Shown here piece after piece: positions 51,650 through 60,218 of a stretch of DNA of 64,000 bases; positions within the stretch are counted from its first letter, which is position 1, and every line of letters begins with the position of its first letter. Where the stretch lies: positions 1 through 64,000 of the forward strand of contig CAJUJU010000005.1 in the NCBI GenBank assembly GCA_910586835.1, given 5' to 3'. Both the position numbers and the translations under genes were made by a program. The stretch is from an uncultured Acetatifactor sp. Lineage in GTDB: Bacteria > Bacillota > Clostridia > Lachnospirales > Lachnospiraceae. The notes under the pieces were generated by a model. That model saw nothing but the letters and a program-made list of their open reading frames with translations. It was not told the DNA's origin and searched no databases.

Positions 51650-52195
51650 TCAACCGTACTTTACTCCGGTGATGGCAATCTTATAAACAAAGCTGGAGTC
51701 AAACAGGCTCTGTACCTCCTTGAGGATTTCCTCCCTGATACTCTCAAAATCGCTCTGGCAGTCCTCCAGCGTATGCTGGCCAACCACACTGTTAATCACA
51801 TCCTGGATGACGCTGTCAACAGCCGCCATCTTCTCCGCCCCGCCCAGATCCTTGTAGTCCTCATGCTTGGTGTTCTGAAGAATGGAGGGCGTAAACATAA
51901 TATAATTCTGCTTTGAACTGGTGGTGATACTTCCATCCTCCCCCACCACGGTGGAAAATGCCAGCGGAATCATCATCTCCGCCATGACATAAGTCTCCGT
52001 CTCGGAGATGGGCACCTCCGTTGCCGCCTCTCCACCCGGAGTATAAAGCTCCATATGCATTGCCATTGCAATGCTGGTAACCAGCTCCGCCGTCTTTTTG
52101 TTGGTGCTGATCACACTGATCATCATGACGGACGTCAATGCGATGTTCACGATCAGCAGCACCAAAATCAGTATACTGAGTAGATTCTTTTTCAT
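51650..52195 (-). CDS. fliL: Flagellar basal body-associated protein FliL
   Basis: A 181-residue protein with one N-terminal membrane helix (about 5-28) and an extracytoplasmic domain ending FVYKIAITGVKYG. FliL surrounds the stator and supports motor torque. It is slightly longer than the B. subtilis protein (140). It lies 24 nt after motB, the expected place beside the stator genes. Confidence 0.9.
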   Translation of the reverse strand: MKKNLLSILILVLLIVNIALTSVMMISVISTNKKTAELVTSIAMAMHMELYTPGGEAATEVPISETETYVMAEMMIPLAFSTVVGEDGSITTSSKQNYIMFTPSILQNTKHEDYKDLGGAEKMAAVDSVIQDVINSVVGQHTLEDCQSDFESIREEILKEVQSLFDSSFVYKIAITGVKYG

Positions 52196-52219
52196 TCCTT
52201 TAAAACCCCTTATCTTTTA

Positions 52220-53053
52220 TTATCCCTGTGAGGGATTATAAATCCTGATCTCAACCCTTCGGTTCCGGCTTCTGCCCTCCGGCGTGGAATTGTCCGCCAC
52301 CGGCACACGCTCCCCCATTCCCGCATGCCTTAAGTTAACGGGATCCAGAAACGTGTTTTCCGACAGATAATAGAACACGGAAAGCGCCCTGGCGCTGCTG
52401 AGCTCCTCATTGTCCGCATACAGCGAACCGCTCTGCGGAACATTGTCCGTATGGCCCACGATCTCGATAATCCCTGTGCCGTAGCGCTCCAGGATGATCC
52501 CCACCTTATCCAGGACCTGTTCGGCATCCGCCTTCAGATCGGCGCTTCCGGAATCATAGAGCAGTGCGCCGTTCATGGTAAGCTGCACATATTGCGCGGT
52601 AAAACTCAGCTCCACCTCATCTCCGATTTTGCTCTCGTTCAGAGCCTCCTCTATTCCCTCGGAGATCACTTCATTCTGTTTCAGCTTCTCCTCCTCCAAA
52701 AACTCCTCCAGCGTTTCCTGCGCCTCCGGATTAAGCTCAAACTCCTCAAGGTTATCGCCGTCGGTAGAACTGTCCGCCGTCTTTCCTGTACTATTGATAT
52801 ACTGATCCAGCTCATTCAGCTGACTGACACCGTTACTGACCAGTATCCCGTCCCCGATGGCGTTGGCTCCGCCGTCAAAAATGCTGAATGTATTGTTCAT
52901 CGCCGCCACAAATTCCTGAAGCTTGCTCTCTTCCACGGTAGACATGGCAAACAGCATGACGAAAAAGCAGAGCAGGAGGTTCATCAGATCACTGAAGGTT
53001 GCCATCCACGCAGGCGCACCTGCCGGCGGCTGTTCCTCCTTGCGCTTTGCCAT
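52220..53053 (-). CDS. motB: Flagellar stator protein MotB
   Basis: A 277-residue stator subunit. The membrane helix begins WMATFSDLMNLLLCFFVMLF and holds the proton- or ion-binding Asp. The OmpA-like peptidoglycan-binding domain contains EIVGHTDNVPQSG and LSSARALSVFYYL, ending RRVEIRIYNPSQG. Its ATG overlaps the motA stop (TAATG). The coupling ion cannot be told safely. Confidence 0.96.
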   Translation of the reverse strand: MAKRKEEQPPAGAPAWMATFSDLMNLLLCFFVMLFAMSTVEESKLQEFVAAMNNTFSIFDGGANAIGDGILVSNGVSQLNELDQYINSTGKTADSSTDGDNLEEFELNPEAQETLEEFLEEEKLKQNEVISEGIEEALNESKIGDEVELSFTAQYVQLTMNGALLYDSGSADLKADAEQVLDKVGIILERYGTGIIEIVGHTDNVPQSGSLYADNEELSSARALSVFYYLSENTFLDPVNLRHAGMGERVPVADNSTPEGRSRNRRVEIRIYNPSQG

Positions 53054-53850
53054 TACTCCTCACCTCCCGCATTTTCCTCAGCGGCCTGTCTGTCGGCGGG
53101 CGCCAGGAAGGACTTCAGCTTCTCCTCAATAACTCTGGGATTTTCTCCCGCCTGAATGGACAAAAGCCCTTCTATCATGACTTCCTTCATCATCATCTCC
53201 GCGTCATTATCAGACTTCAGCTTACCGGTCACGGGAATACAGATCCAGTTGGCCAGCATGGAACCGTACAGGGTAGTGATCAGAGCCACCGCCATTGCAG
53301 GTCCCACCTTGGAAATATCCTGCATGTTATAAAGCATATCCACCAGACCGATCAGCGTACCGATCATACCCCAGGCAGGCCCCATGGCTCCCAGCGTCTC
53401 CCAGAACCCGATCCGCACCTTGTGCCTTCGCTCAATACTGACAAGCTCCGTCTCCATGATCGCACGCACAAGATCGGGATCCGTTCCATCCACGATCAAC
53501 AGGATGCCTTTTTTCAAAAAAGGCTCCTCCATATCGGAAGCCGCCTCCTCCAGCGAAAGCAGACCTTCCTTTCTCGCCACGTTTGACAAATCGATTATCT
53601 TCTGGATCATTTCCGCGGTGTTCAGCGCCTGCGCCTTGAAAATCAGCGTAAAGCTTTTCAGGCCTCCGATGAAATCCGGCATGCTCTGGGTCATCATTGT
53701 CGCAAAGAACGCACCGCCGAAGGTAATGATGGCAGAGGGTACGTTTATGTACTCCGTCATGATCTTGCTCACATCTCCGGTACTGGTAATCAGACCGTAC
53801 ACAATCATTACAAGACATAATATAAGACCGGCTAAAGAAGCTATATCCAC
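53053..53850 (-). CDS. motA: Flagellar stator protein MotA
   Basis: A 265-residue stator subunit with four membrane helices. LTGLILCLVMIVYG-type N-terminus, the cytosolic loop with RRHKVRIGFWETLGAMGPAW, and GTLIGLVDMLYNM followed by the conserved Pro in SKVGPAMAVALITTLYGSML are visible. It pairs with MotB one nt later. Confidence 0.96.
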   Translation of the reverse strand: MDIASLAGLILCLVMIVYGLITSTGDVSKIMTEYINVPSAIITFGGAFFATMMTQSMPDFIGGLKSFTLIFKAQALNTAEMIQKIIDLSNVARKEGLLSLEEAASDMEEPFLKKGILLIVDGTDPDLVRAIMETELVSIERRHKVRIGFWETLGAMGPAWGMIGTLIGLVDMLYNMQDISKVGPAMAVALITTLYGSMLANWICIPVTGKLKSDNDAEMMMKEVMIEGLLSIQAGENPRVIEEKLKSFLAPADRQAAEENAGGEE

Positions 53851-53882
53851 AACAATTCACCTGACATTCTGCTTTTTTGATA

Positions 53883-54068
53883 CTACTGCGCAAAAATTCC
53901 CTTTCTGTATAATTCTACAAGATTTTTTATCTCTTGTCTACTTTCTTTTACAATAATTTTTTTGCCCGTGGTCAAAGTCAGCACCGTATCCGGGGTTTCC
54001 TCCACAGTTTCCAGCAAATGCGGGTTCACAAGTATCCTGACCCCGTTCAGCTTTGTTATCTCGATCAT
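53883..54068 (-). CDS. flbD: Flagellar protein FlbD
   Basis: A 61-residue protein of the small Firmicutes FlbD family (MIEITKLNGVRILVNPHLLE, then VKESRQEIKNL), unrelated to the Caulobacter regulator of the same name. The frame opens 11 codons upstream at 54101, but AAAGGAGG 6 nt before the ATG at 54068 fixes the start. Its role is unknown; it is almost always between flgE and motA in such operons. Confidence 0.9.
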   Translation of the reverse strand: MIEITKLNGVRILVNPHLLETVEETPDTVLTLTTGKKIIVKESRQEIKNLVELYRKGIFAQ

Positions 54069-54139
54069 GAAAGACCTCCTTTTGCGACCATTCAGAAGCA
54101 CACTCGCCTTCCATCAATCACGCCATCTGATACATTGTG

Positions 54140-54171
54140 ATAGGGACGGAAAAACTTCCGCCCCTATTATA
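54140..54171 (-). promoter_or_regulatory. Possible internal promoter with an adjoining hairpin in the flgE-flbD gap
   Basis: On the minus strand TGC-TATAAT (TATAAT at 54171-54166) is a perfect extended -10 with no good -35. It abuts a hairpin, ATAGGG-A-CGGAA (54140-54151) with TTCCG-C-CCCTAT (54156-54167), that lacks a U-tract. It would allow separate transcription of flbD, motA and everything downstream. Confidence 0.45.
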
Positions 54172-54201
54172 GCACATTATTGTCCGAAATGTATATATAA
54201 T

Positions 54202-56028
54202 TTAACGTTTCAAATTAGTTAATTCTTCCAACATCGTATCCGACACGGTAATGATACGGCTGTTGGCCTGGAAACCACGCTGTGTGGTAATCATTTCCGT
54301 AAACTCAGAGGAGAGATCCACGTTACTCATTTCCAGCTGACCTGTAGACATATAGCCTCCGTTTGCAGTGATATCATCACCGATGCCGTCGAACTCTCCG
54401 GAGTTCAAGGTCGAGGAGTAGAGATTGTCTCCCTTCTTCTCCAGACCGGAAGCATTTGCAAAGCTGGCCGTTGCAATCTGTCCCAGCAGCTTCGTCATGC
54501 CGTTGTCGTAGCTGGCATAAATCATACCGTTCTGCTGGATGGATACGCCGATCATATCTCCCAGGCGGCGTCCCGTGCCCAGCCCCTCCAGGTCTCCGTT
54601 GGTAGCGCCCACTGTGGAAGTTCCCTTATTGTCAAACAGCGTCACCTTGGAAAAATCAACGCTGATGTTGGAGAACTGTCCGCCCAGTTTCGAAAGGTTC
54701 AGGGTGGAGGCAAAATTGGTGGTCTGTGCGTCCACCGAGGAAAGATATCCCGTGTCACCGTCAAATTTCACAGTGATACCCGTAAACTGACGTCCTGCGG
54801 TCTCAAAGCTGGTAGCCTCACCGTCCACCGGATTGAGATAGGTGGGAAGGGTGGTGTTTACTCCTGCCCCGTCTGCACTGCCCGCCGGCGTCTTGCTCAG
54901 GTTGGCCAACATGTCCGCCACGGTGATCTTATCCACCTTATCCGGATTCGTCAGATCAGCCGCATCATTGGGCGCGTTGTAGATAAGATTCATGAACTCA
55001 TCTGTGGAGCCCCCATAGCCGTAAGCCTTGGCGATCTCGTCCAGCTGCTGCTGTACCGTGGCCTTTACCGGCGGAGTAGCTGTTGGATCCAGCTCTATTT
55101 CCTCGTCCAGATCCTTCAGCACGCCGTTGTTATACATCTGGGTAATATCCGCCACGGGAACCGTGCTGGTTCCTCTGAAAAGCTTTCCTGTATTATCCCA
55201 CTTGTAATTCTTACTGTCAAAGGTTACTTTTCCGGTCTTGGTCTGCTCGGAAGCCGCGCCGAAAAGCGTTGCTATATCTATCTTTTCCTTGGTGCCGGGA
55301 TCAATCAGATCCACCTCTTTTCCGGTAGAATCCAGAATCTTCTGCAGCTCCAGACTGTACTCGTTGACATCATCGGACTGCTTGAACACAAACTTTGCTG
55401 TGTAGCTGTAACCCAGGGAATCATAAAACTTCATGTTCACAACCTTGCCGTTTGCGCTGGTTACATCCGTGTCATGCTTGTCAAGAATTCCCGACATATA
55501 ACCCTTGGTGGTGGCTTCAGGCGGATAGGTCAGATTCGCGGCGCTCATGATGCGCAGGGCGGAAACCGTATCCTTCTTGATATTGCCGGTTGTCTCATCC
55601 ACCTGCCAGCCCATGACATTGTAGCCGGTGCTGGTCATTGCCAGGTTTCCGGCGCCGTCCACATAGAAGGAACCGTCCCGGGTAAAGAAGTTCTCCTGTC
55701 CGTTGTTTACAACAAAGAAGTTGTCTCCGTTGATCATGACGTCAAAGGGATTTCCGGTGGACTGCGTGGAGCCCTGGCCAGTGATGTTGATGTTGATGGC
55801 GCCGCTCTTTACACCCAGACCGATCTGTCTTGCGTTGACACCGCCGGTTCCGGTTGCCGCATTGGGGCCGCTGGCTCTCTGAGTGGTCTGGCTCATCAGC
55901 TCGCTGAACACAATGGAGCTTGCCTTGTAGGCGGTGGTATTTACGTTTGATATATTGTTACCGATAACATCCATCTTGGTCTGATGTGTTCTGAGTCCTG
56001 CCACACCAGAATAAAGTGATCTCATCAT
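54202..56028 (-). CDS. flgE: Flagellar hook protein FlgE
   Basis: A 608-residue hook subunit. The N-terminal MRSLYSGVAGLRTHQTKMD VIGNNISNVNTTAYK and the C-terminal SNVDLSSEFTEMITTQRGFQ ... SDTMLEELTNLKR are the conserved coiled-coil ends. The middle 400 residues are the variable surface domains. It is longer than Salmonella FlgE (403) because of an inserted central region (about 200-480), common in Clostridia. It is exported through the type III gate and capped by FlgD. GGAGGAAC lies before the tandem ATGs. Confidence 0.95.
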   Translation of the reverse strand: MMRSLYSGVAGLRTHQTKMDVIGNNISNVNTTAYKASSIVFSELMSQTTQRASGPNAATGTGGVNARQIGLGVKSGAININITGQGSTQSTGNPFDVMINGDNFFVVNNGQENFFTRDGSFYVDGAGNLAMTSTGYNVMGWQVDETTGNIKKDTVSALRIMSAANLTYPPEATTKGYMSGILDKHDTDVTSANGKVVNMKFYDSLGYSYTAKFVFKQSDDVNEYSLELQKILDSTGKEVDLIDPGTKEKIDIATLFGAASEQTKTGKVTFDSKNYKWDNTGKLFRGTSTVPVADITQMYNNGVLKDLDEEIELDPTATPPVKATVQQQLDEIAKAYGYGGSTDEFMNLIYNAPNDAADLTNPDKVDKITVADMLANLSKTPAGSADGAGVNTTLPTYLNPVDGEATSFETAGRQFTGITVKFDGDTGYLSSVDAQTTNFASTLNLSKLGGQFSNISVDFSKVTLFDNKGTSTVGATNGDLEGLGTGRRLGDMIGVSIQQNGMIYASYDNGMTKLLGQIATASFANASGLEKKGDNLYSSTLNSGEFDGIGDDITANGGYMSTGQLEMSNVDLSSEFTEMITTQRGFQANSRIITVSDTMLEELTNLKR

Positions 56029-56055
56029 AGTGCATGTTCCTCCTGCCAGAAGCGG

Positions 56056-56469
56056 CTATGCAATGACCGCTCCGTTGATATTTGTGAAAATGTTTTCGTC
56101 AGTTGCCGTACTGTCCATGGCGGTGACTACCGTCTGATTGGGCACGTTCACGATGAACGCCAGCTGATCCACGATGACCAGAGAATCCCGGATTCCCTTC
56201 TGTCCCGCCTTTCTGGCTCCGTCGTTCAGCCGCTCCAGCTGCTCTGTGTTGAGCTCGATATTCCGGTCGCTCAGCCTGCCAAGAGCATGTTTGGAAAATC
56301 TCAGAAGCCCTCCCACATCCTCCGTCCCGGATGCAAGGCCCTTACTCTGCAGGATCTCCTGAAAGGAAAGACCGTCCGATTTCTCGTGGCTCTCCGCTCC
56401 CTTTGCCTTTTTCAGATACTGGTCTGTCAGCTGCTCAATGGAAAGATATCCGTTGTTTTGTATCTGCAT
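56056..56469 (-). CDS. Flagellar operon protein, TIGR02530 family
   Basis: A 137-residue protein with FSKHALGRLSDRNIELNTEQ LERLNDGARKAGQKGIRDSL and VDQLAFIVNVPNQTVVTAMD, features of the TIGR02530 family encoded between flgD and flgE in Firmicutes. Its function is not established. The N-terminal third is polar. It lies 27 nt before flgE and 62 nt after flgD; that gap holds nothing notable. Confidence 0.88.
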   Translation of the reverse strand: MQIQNNGYLSIEQLTDQYLKKAKGAESHEKSDGLSFQEILQSKGLASGTEDVGGLLRFSKHALGRLSDRNIELNTEQLERLNDGARKAGQKGIRDSLVIVDQLAFIVNVPNQTVVTAMDSTATDENIFTNINGAVIA

Positions 56470-56531
56470 CCTAAGCTCCTTCTTCTTTTAAGTGTATGCA
56501 TGCCCTTCCGGCCCGCATACACTCCGGGCAT

Positions 56532-57326
56532 TTATGCGCCCCCGGTTCCGTCCGCTCCTTCGGACGTTCCGTCGTCTTCACCCTCTCCGGGCTTTTCCGT
56601 CCCGTCAGGTTTCTCCACCTCGTCGGGCTTTTCCGTCCCGTCAGGCTTCTCCACCTCATCGGGTTTCGGATCCTTATCCCCTTCCCCCGCTGCCAGACGT
56701 ACTTCCTCCAGACGCTCCACATACTTGTTCAGCATCTTCACCACGTCTTCGGCCACGAAGGACTTCTCGTAATCGTTCATCTCATTGTAGATCTTTTCCA
56801 GCTCGTCGATCTCCTTCGCGTCGGACATATCGATTCCGCCGGGAGCCGGCAGCTTATTGATCCTGATATTAAAGTCATACGCCTTGTCGAACGCATCCTG
56901 ATACTGCTGATCCACCACAATCTCCAGATCATCCAGCGCATAGAGAGATTCGTTGATGGACAGATATGCCTTTCCGTTCTCGTACATCACATAGTCCACC
57001 TTACCCTTCACGGACTTCGGTTCTCCCGAGGACGTGGTGGTCTTGATATACACATGTTCTCCCACCAGAGAGCTTGCCCTTGCAAGTTCGGTTGTGGCAG
57101 CCATGTTCTGGATCTGCTCCACCTGCGAGAACTGTGCATACTGTGAAATATATTCGGTATTTGAAGTGGGTTCCAGAGGATCCTGGTACTGCATCTGCGC
57201 TACCAGAAGCTGCAGAAACGCCTCCTTATCCATACCGTTACTTGACTTTGAAGTATTCTTTAATGAATTTTGGGATGTGGATTCAACGATCTGGCCGTTT
57301 TCCACAGGTGCCATCAAAGAAGCCAT
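56532..57326 (-). CDS. flgD: Hook cap/assembly protein FlgD
   Basis: A 264-residue scaffold required for hook assembly. The conserved N-terminal core is FLQLLVAQMQYQDPLEPTSN followed by YISQYAQFSQVEQIQNM. A small strand-rich part (about 90-150) follows, then a helical region (about 165-215). The last 45 residues are a Pro/Glu/Lys/Asp repeat with a 12-residue unit and an acidic Gly-rich end. The Ig-like C-terminal domain of enterobacterial FlgD is not evident; short forms exist in Firmicutes. The tail is the unusual part. Confidence 0.93.
   Translation of the reverse strand: MASLMAPVENGQIVESTSQNSLKNTSKSSNGMDKEAFLQLLVAQMQYQDPLEPTSNTEYISQYAQFSQVEQIQNMAATTELARASSLVGEHVYIKTTTSSGEPKSVKGKVDYVMYENGKAYLSINESLYALDDLEIVVDQQYQDAFDKAYDFNIRINKLPAPGGIDMSDAKEIDELEKIYNEMNDYEKSFVAEDVVKMLNKYVERLEEVRLAAGEGDKDPKPDEVEKPDGTEKPDEVEKPDGTEKPGEGEDDGTSEGADGTGGA
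56589..56660 (-). repeat. 36-nt tandem repeat in the FlgD tail
   Basis: Two nearly identical 36-nt units (56589-56624 and 56625-56660) and the start of a third encode a 12-residue EVEKPDGTEKPD-type unit. The period preserves the frame, allowing length variation of the tail. Confidence 0.85.
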
Positions 57327-57362
57327 TTTTCTCCTCCTGCTAATTCAATCTGCTCATTCCGT

Positions 57363-58751
57363 TTATACGGTATAATCCACGGTGTTTCCGTTGGCTGCCA
57401 GGATCTCTCTCGCCAGCAGTTCCTCCTGCTCCGGCTCTTCTCCCTGGGGGGAAGCATTCAGATCAATCCTTCGAGTGCGTCCCTTCTTCGCCGGCTCTCT
57501 GCCCTGGCTGTCATTTCCTCTGCCCTGGTCAAGATTCCGCTCAAAGGCATGTGGCTGAACCGTGACCTCGATGGCCTCCACCCTGACGCCCTGCTCCGCA
57601 AACTGTTCCTTCAACTGAATCATCTGGGTCTCCAGAGCCGCCTTCACCGCCTCGTTCTGGGTAATAAAGTTGGCCGTGACCACACCGCCCTTCGACGCAA
57701 CCTGTACCTGCAGCGTCCCCAGGCTGGCCGGGTGCAGCTGCATCTCCAGGCTGGAAGCATCCGGCTTTAAGTTGATCTTCATGTAATCCAGAATCTGACG
57801 CATGATATTCTGTGTATCCGCATCCCATGCACTCTCCGCTACAGCCGCCTGCTGTACCTGAGGTTCAAACTCCTGGGTTCTCAGATTCTGGGCAAACAGA
57901 TCCGCTCCCTGCCCTCTCTCTCCGCCTCCACTCTGGCGGCTTTCTCTTCCGTCGCCACGGGTCTGGGCAGACGTCCTGTCCGCCGTCCCCGTGCCTTCAG
58001 GAAGCTGTTCCATGGTTCCCTGAGACTCTGCGCGCTCTTCACCGCGCTGATCCGCAACTTCCATTTCCGGTGAAAGCTCCTCCGGCTGCTCCATACCTTC
58101 CGAAAGCTCCGTCGTCTCCGGAAGGACAGTGCCGTCCTGAATCTGCTCCAACAATTTCGGAAGCTGTTCCGGTTCTTTCTCCAGAATCTCTCCGCTCTCC
58201 TGCAGCGCACCCTCCAGTTCGGTCATCACCTTCTGAAAGCAGTCATAAAGTCCTTCGTCCGTCACCAGTGTCGAAAGATCCTCCGCCCCCTTTACAGACA
58301 GCAGAAGTTCTCCCAGCTTTCCGGAATCCAGCAGGTCAAGGGCTTCCATGCCCAACTCCTCCATATGTCCCTGAAGCTGCTCCGGGCTGACCTCAAGAAT
58401 GTCCGCAACCTTCACTAACAGCTCCATGGCTGCCGCCTGCAGTACCTCCAGGGCCTCCTCCGGTATTTCCTCCATCTCCCCGTCCGGGATGTCCGCACGC
58501 TCTTCCACGTCTCGGATGGGCTCCCGTTCTTCCGTCCGAGCCCTGTGTTCATCCCTCGCCTTCAATGAATCTCCCGGAGTTTTCCTGACCTTTGCAGTCT
58601 GAGCGTCCTCGTGTTTCGGGCCGCTCTCCGGCGTTCTCTCCGTACGACTGTTCCAGACCGCCTGAAATCCGCCGCTCCGGACGGCCTTCGTGCTCACCGG
58701 CAGCAGGCCGCCTGCACCAAGGCTCGCATCCTTTACAGATGTACTTGTCAT
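57363..58751 (-). CDS. fliK: Hook-length control protein FliK
   Basis: A 462-residue secreted ruler. The first 320 residues are low in order: Glu/Gln/Pro rich, charged. The C-terminal Flg_hook domain (about 325-405) has MKINLKPDASSLEMQLHPAS, LGTLQVQVASKGG and EQFAEQGVRVEAIEVTV, the part that contacts FlhB to switch export. AAAGGAGG precedes the ATG. Upstream lies an 8-bp perfect hairpin, ACATAAAT/ATTTATGT at 58792-58815, without a U-tract. Confidence 0.9.
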   Translation of the reverse strand: MTSTSVKDASLGAGGLLPVSTKAVRSGGFQAVWNSRTERTPESGPKHEDAQTAKVRKTPGDSLKARDEHRARTEEREPIRDVEERADIPDGEMEEIPEEALEVLQAAAMELLVKVADILEVSPEQLQGHMEELGMEALDLLDSGKLGELLLSVKGAEDLSTLVTDEGLYDCFQKVMTELEGALQESGEILEKEPEQLPKLLEQIQDGTVLPETTELSEGMEQPEELSPEMEVADQRGEERAESQGTMEQLPEGTGTADRTSAQTRGDGRESRQSGGGERGQGADLFAQNLRTQEFEPQVQQAAVAESAWDADTQNIMRQILDYMKINLKPDASSLEMQLHPASLGTLQVQVASKGGVVTANFITQNEAVKAALETQMIQLKEQFAEQGVRVEAIEVTVQPHAFERNLDQGRGNDSQGREPAKKGRTRRIDLNASPQGEEPEQEELLAREILAANGNTVDYTV

Positions 58752-58835
58752 TTCTGACCTCCTTTCCTGTAATTATCAATGAACAAGCAGAACATAAATG
58801 TCCTCGTATTTATGTCGGCATGTTTTCCCAAATAC

Positions 58836-59711
58836 TTAAGTGTCCGGATCCATAATTTTTGTGAGTCTGGCAGCCACCTCCGCATCCATGGCCCCCAGAA
58901 TCTTTCCTCTCTCATCCGCAGACATGGCGTTCAGAATCTTTGCCACCAGGTTCAGATTATCCGTCATCTCGTTAAAAATCCCCGCTGCCTCCTTGGGCTT
59001 CATACTGGAGTAAGACTCTGCGAATTCCTGAATCTCCTTGCTTTCCTCCTGCTGAAGGATCACCTGCTTATACAGAGTTTCCGCCGTGGCGGGATCAAAC
59101 TCTTCGTACCACTTGCGGTACTCCTCGGGCCCCGGCCCGTTCTCCGCATAGATGACCTCCTCCCCGAACTTTGTCTGGATCCGCTGAAATTCCACCTGCA
59201 TGTTCTCAAACTCTTTCAGTCTCTCATTCTCTTTCAGAAGCCTTTCAATATCTTCGTCCTTGGTGCCGGAAGCCGTCCTCACCTGCTCCAGCTCCAGCTC
59301 CAGCTGCCGGATATAGTCCACCGCTTCCTGAAGGCTGGAGTACCCCCCGTAATTTTCCGGATTGTCGGTTTCCGTCAGGGACACCCCCGGCAAAATCTTA
59401 TTCACCACAGGAACATCCTTCAAAATCGGAGCCAGCACCGTACTTCCGAAGCCGCCGATATCCAGCTTCACGATCACACACACCACGGCGATCCACAGAA
59501 AGACGATCAAAACGGTAGCGCCGAAGGTAACCAGACCGTTCCCCTCGTCCAGTCCCAGCTCCTCCTCCTGCTTTGCAATCTCCTTGGCCCGGCGCTTCGC
59601 TTCCTTTTTCTGATCTTTCTGTTTCTTTTTCAGATCCTTTTTCTCGTTCTCTATTCTCTTCTTTTCATCCTCAGCCGAAGGCGCTGCCGCCGGCGTCTTT
59701 TCCCTTGCCAT
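58836..59711 (-). CDS. MotE-like protein with MgtE-N-type C-terminal domain
   Basis: A 291-residue protein: a Lys/Glu-rich cytosolic start (about 1-55), one membrane helix (about 62-84), an extracytoplasmic coiled coil (about 130-190) and a helical C-terminal domain resembling MgtE-N repeats (SYSSMKPKEAAGIFNEMTDN, KILNAMSADERGKILGAMDA). MotE-type proteins at this position help stator function in alpha-proteobacteria and Firmicutes flagellar operons carry similar genes near fliJ (ylxF in B. subtilis). The role here is inferred from position and domain only. It lies 22 nt after fliJ. Confidence 0.75.
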   Translation of the reverse strand: MAREKTPAAAPSAEDEKKRIENEKKDLKKKQKDQKKEAKRRAKEIAKQEEELGLDEGNGLVTFGATVLIVFLWIAVVCVIVKLDIGGFGSTVLAPILKDVPVVNKILPGVSLTETDNPENYGGYSSLQEAVDYIRQLELELEQVRTASGTKDEDIERLLKENERLKEFENMQVEFQRIQTKFGEEVIYAENGPGPEEYRKWYEEFDPATAETLYKQVILQQEESKEIQEFAESYSSMKPKEAAGIFNEMTDNLNLVAKILNAMSADERGKILGAMDAEVAARLTKIMDPDT

Positions 59712-59733
59712 ATCTGCCTCCCGTTATGCAGCG

Positions 59734-60204
59734 TCATGCCAGTGCGCTGCTCAGTTCATCCTTCCTGCGCTGCCCGTATGTATAGCTGGTAAGCTCGTCA
59801 ACCTCTTTGCCTTCCTGCCTTTTTTCATCCGCGAGAAACTGCTGAAACGCCTTCTCCTTAAGCGTCTCATGGGTTTTTCTTTCCTTCATGACCTCCGTCA
59901 GCCGCAGTCTTGCCTGTTCCAGGTTTCTCTCCGCTATGGTAATCCTCACCTTCTGCTCCGAGATGTACCTTTCCATGCAGCGGACAGCCGCTCTGTTTTC
60001 TCCGATGGCTCTCAGATTCAGCGTTCCGGACAAAAGAAGCTCGGCCTCTCTCTCATAGCCGCTCTTCCGGTCATAGAGCCTGCCCAGCCGTTCCTCTTCC
60101 TCATCCAGCACGGCCCGTGCGGAGCTGAATTCCTGTTTGGCCTGCGTTTCCATCTTCAGCTTTATGTTCAGGATGCTCTGCATCGAGTACCGAAACCTTG
60201 CCAT
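59734..60204 (-). CDS. fliJ: Flagellar export protein FliJ
   Basis: A 156-residue, almost wholly helical protein beginning MARFRYSMQSILNIKLKME, the common FliJ N-terminus. FliJ forms the central stalk of the FliI ATPase and escorts chaperones. It is encoded 14 nt after fliI, as in most Firmicutes. The family is weakly conserved, but position and coiled coil agree. Confidence 0.9.
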   Translation of the reverse strand: MARFRYSMQSILNIKLKMETQAKQEFSSARAVLDEEEERLGRLYDRKSGYEREAELLLSGTLNLRAIGENRAAVRCMERYISEQKVRITIAERNLEQARLRLTEVMKERKTHETLKEKAFQQFLADEKRQEGKEVDELTSYTYGQRRKDELSSALA

Positions 60205-60218
60205 AACCGTCCATCCCT

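Noticed and set aside
54180..54210. Sigma-28 type promoter (TAAA-N15-GCCGATAA) after flgE
   Set aside because: TTAAA followed by CGGACAATA matches the -10 consensus poorly; the nearby extended sigma-A -10 is a much better match.
56471..56722. An 83-residue Arg-rich frame at the end of flgD
   Set aside because: It is the flgD repeat tail read in another frame of the same strand; no ribosome binding site and no homology.
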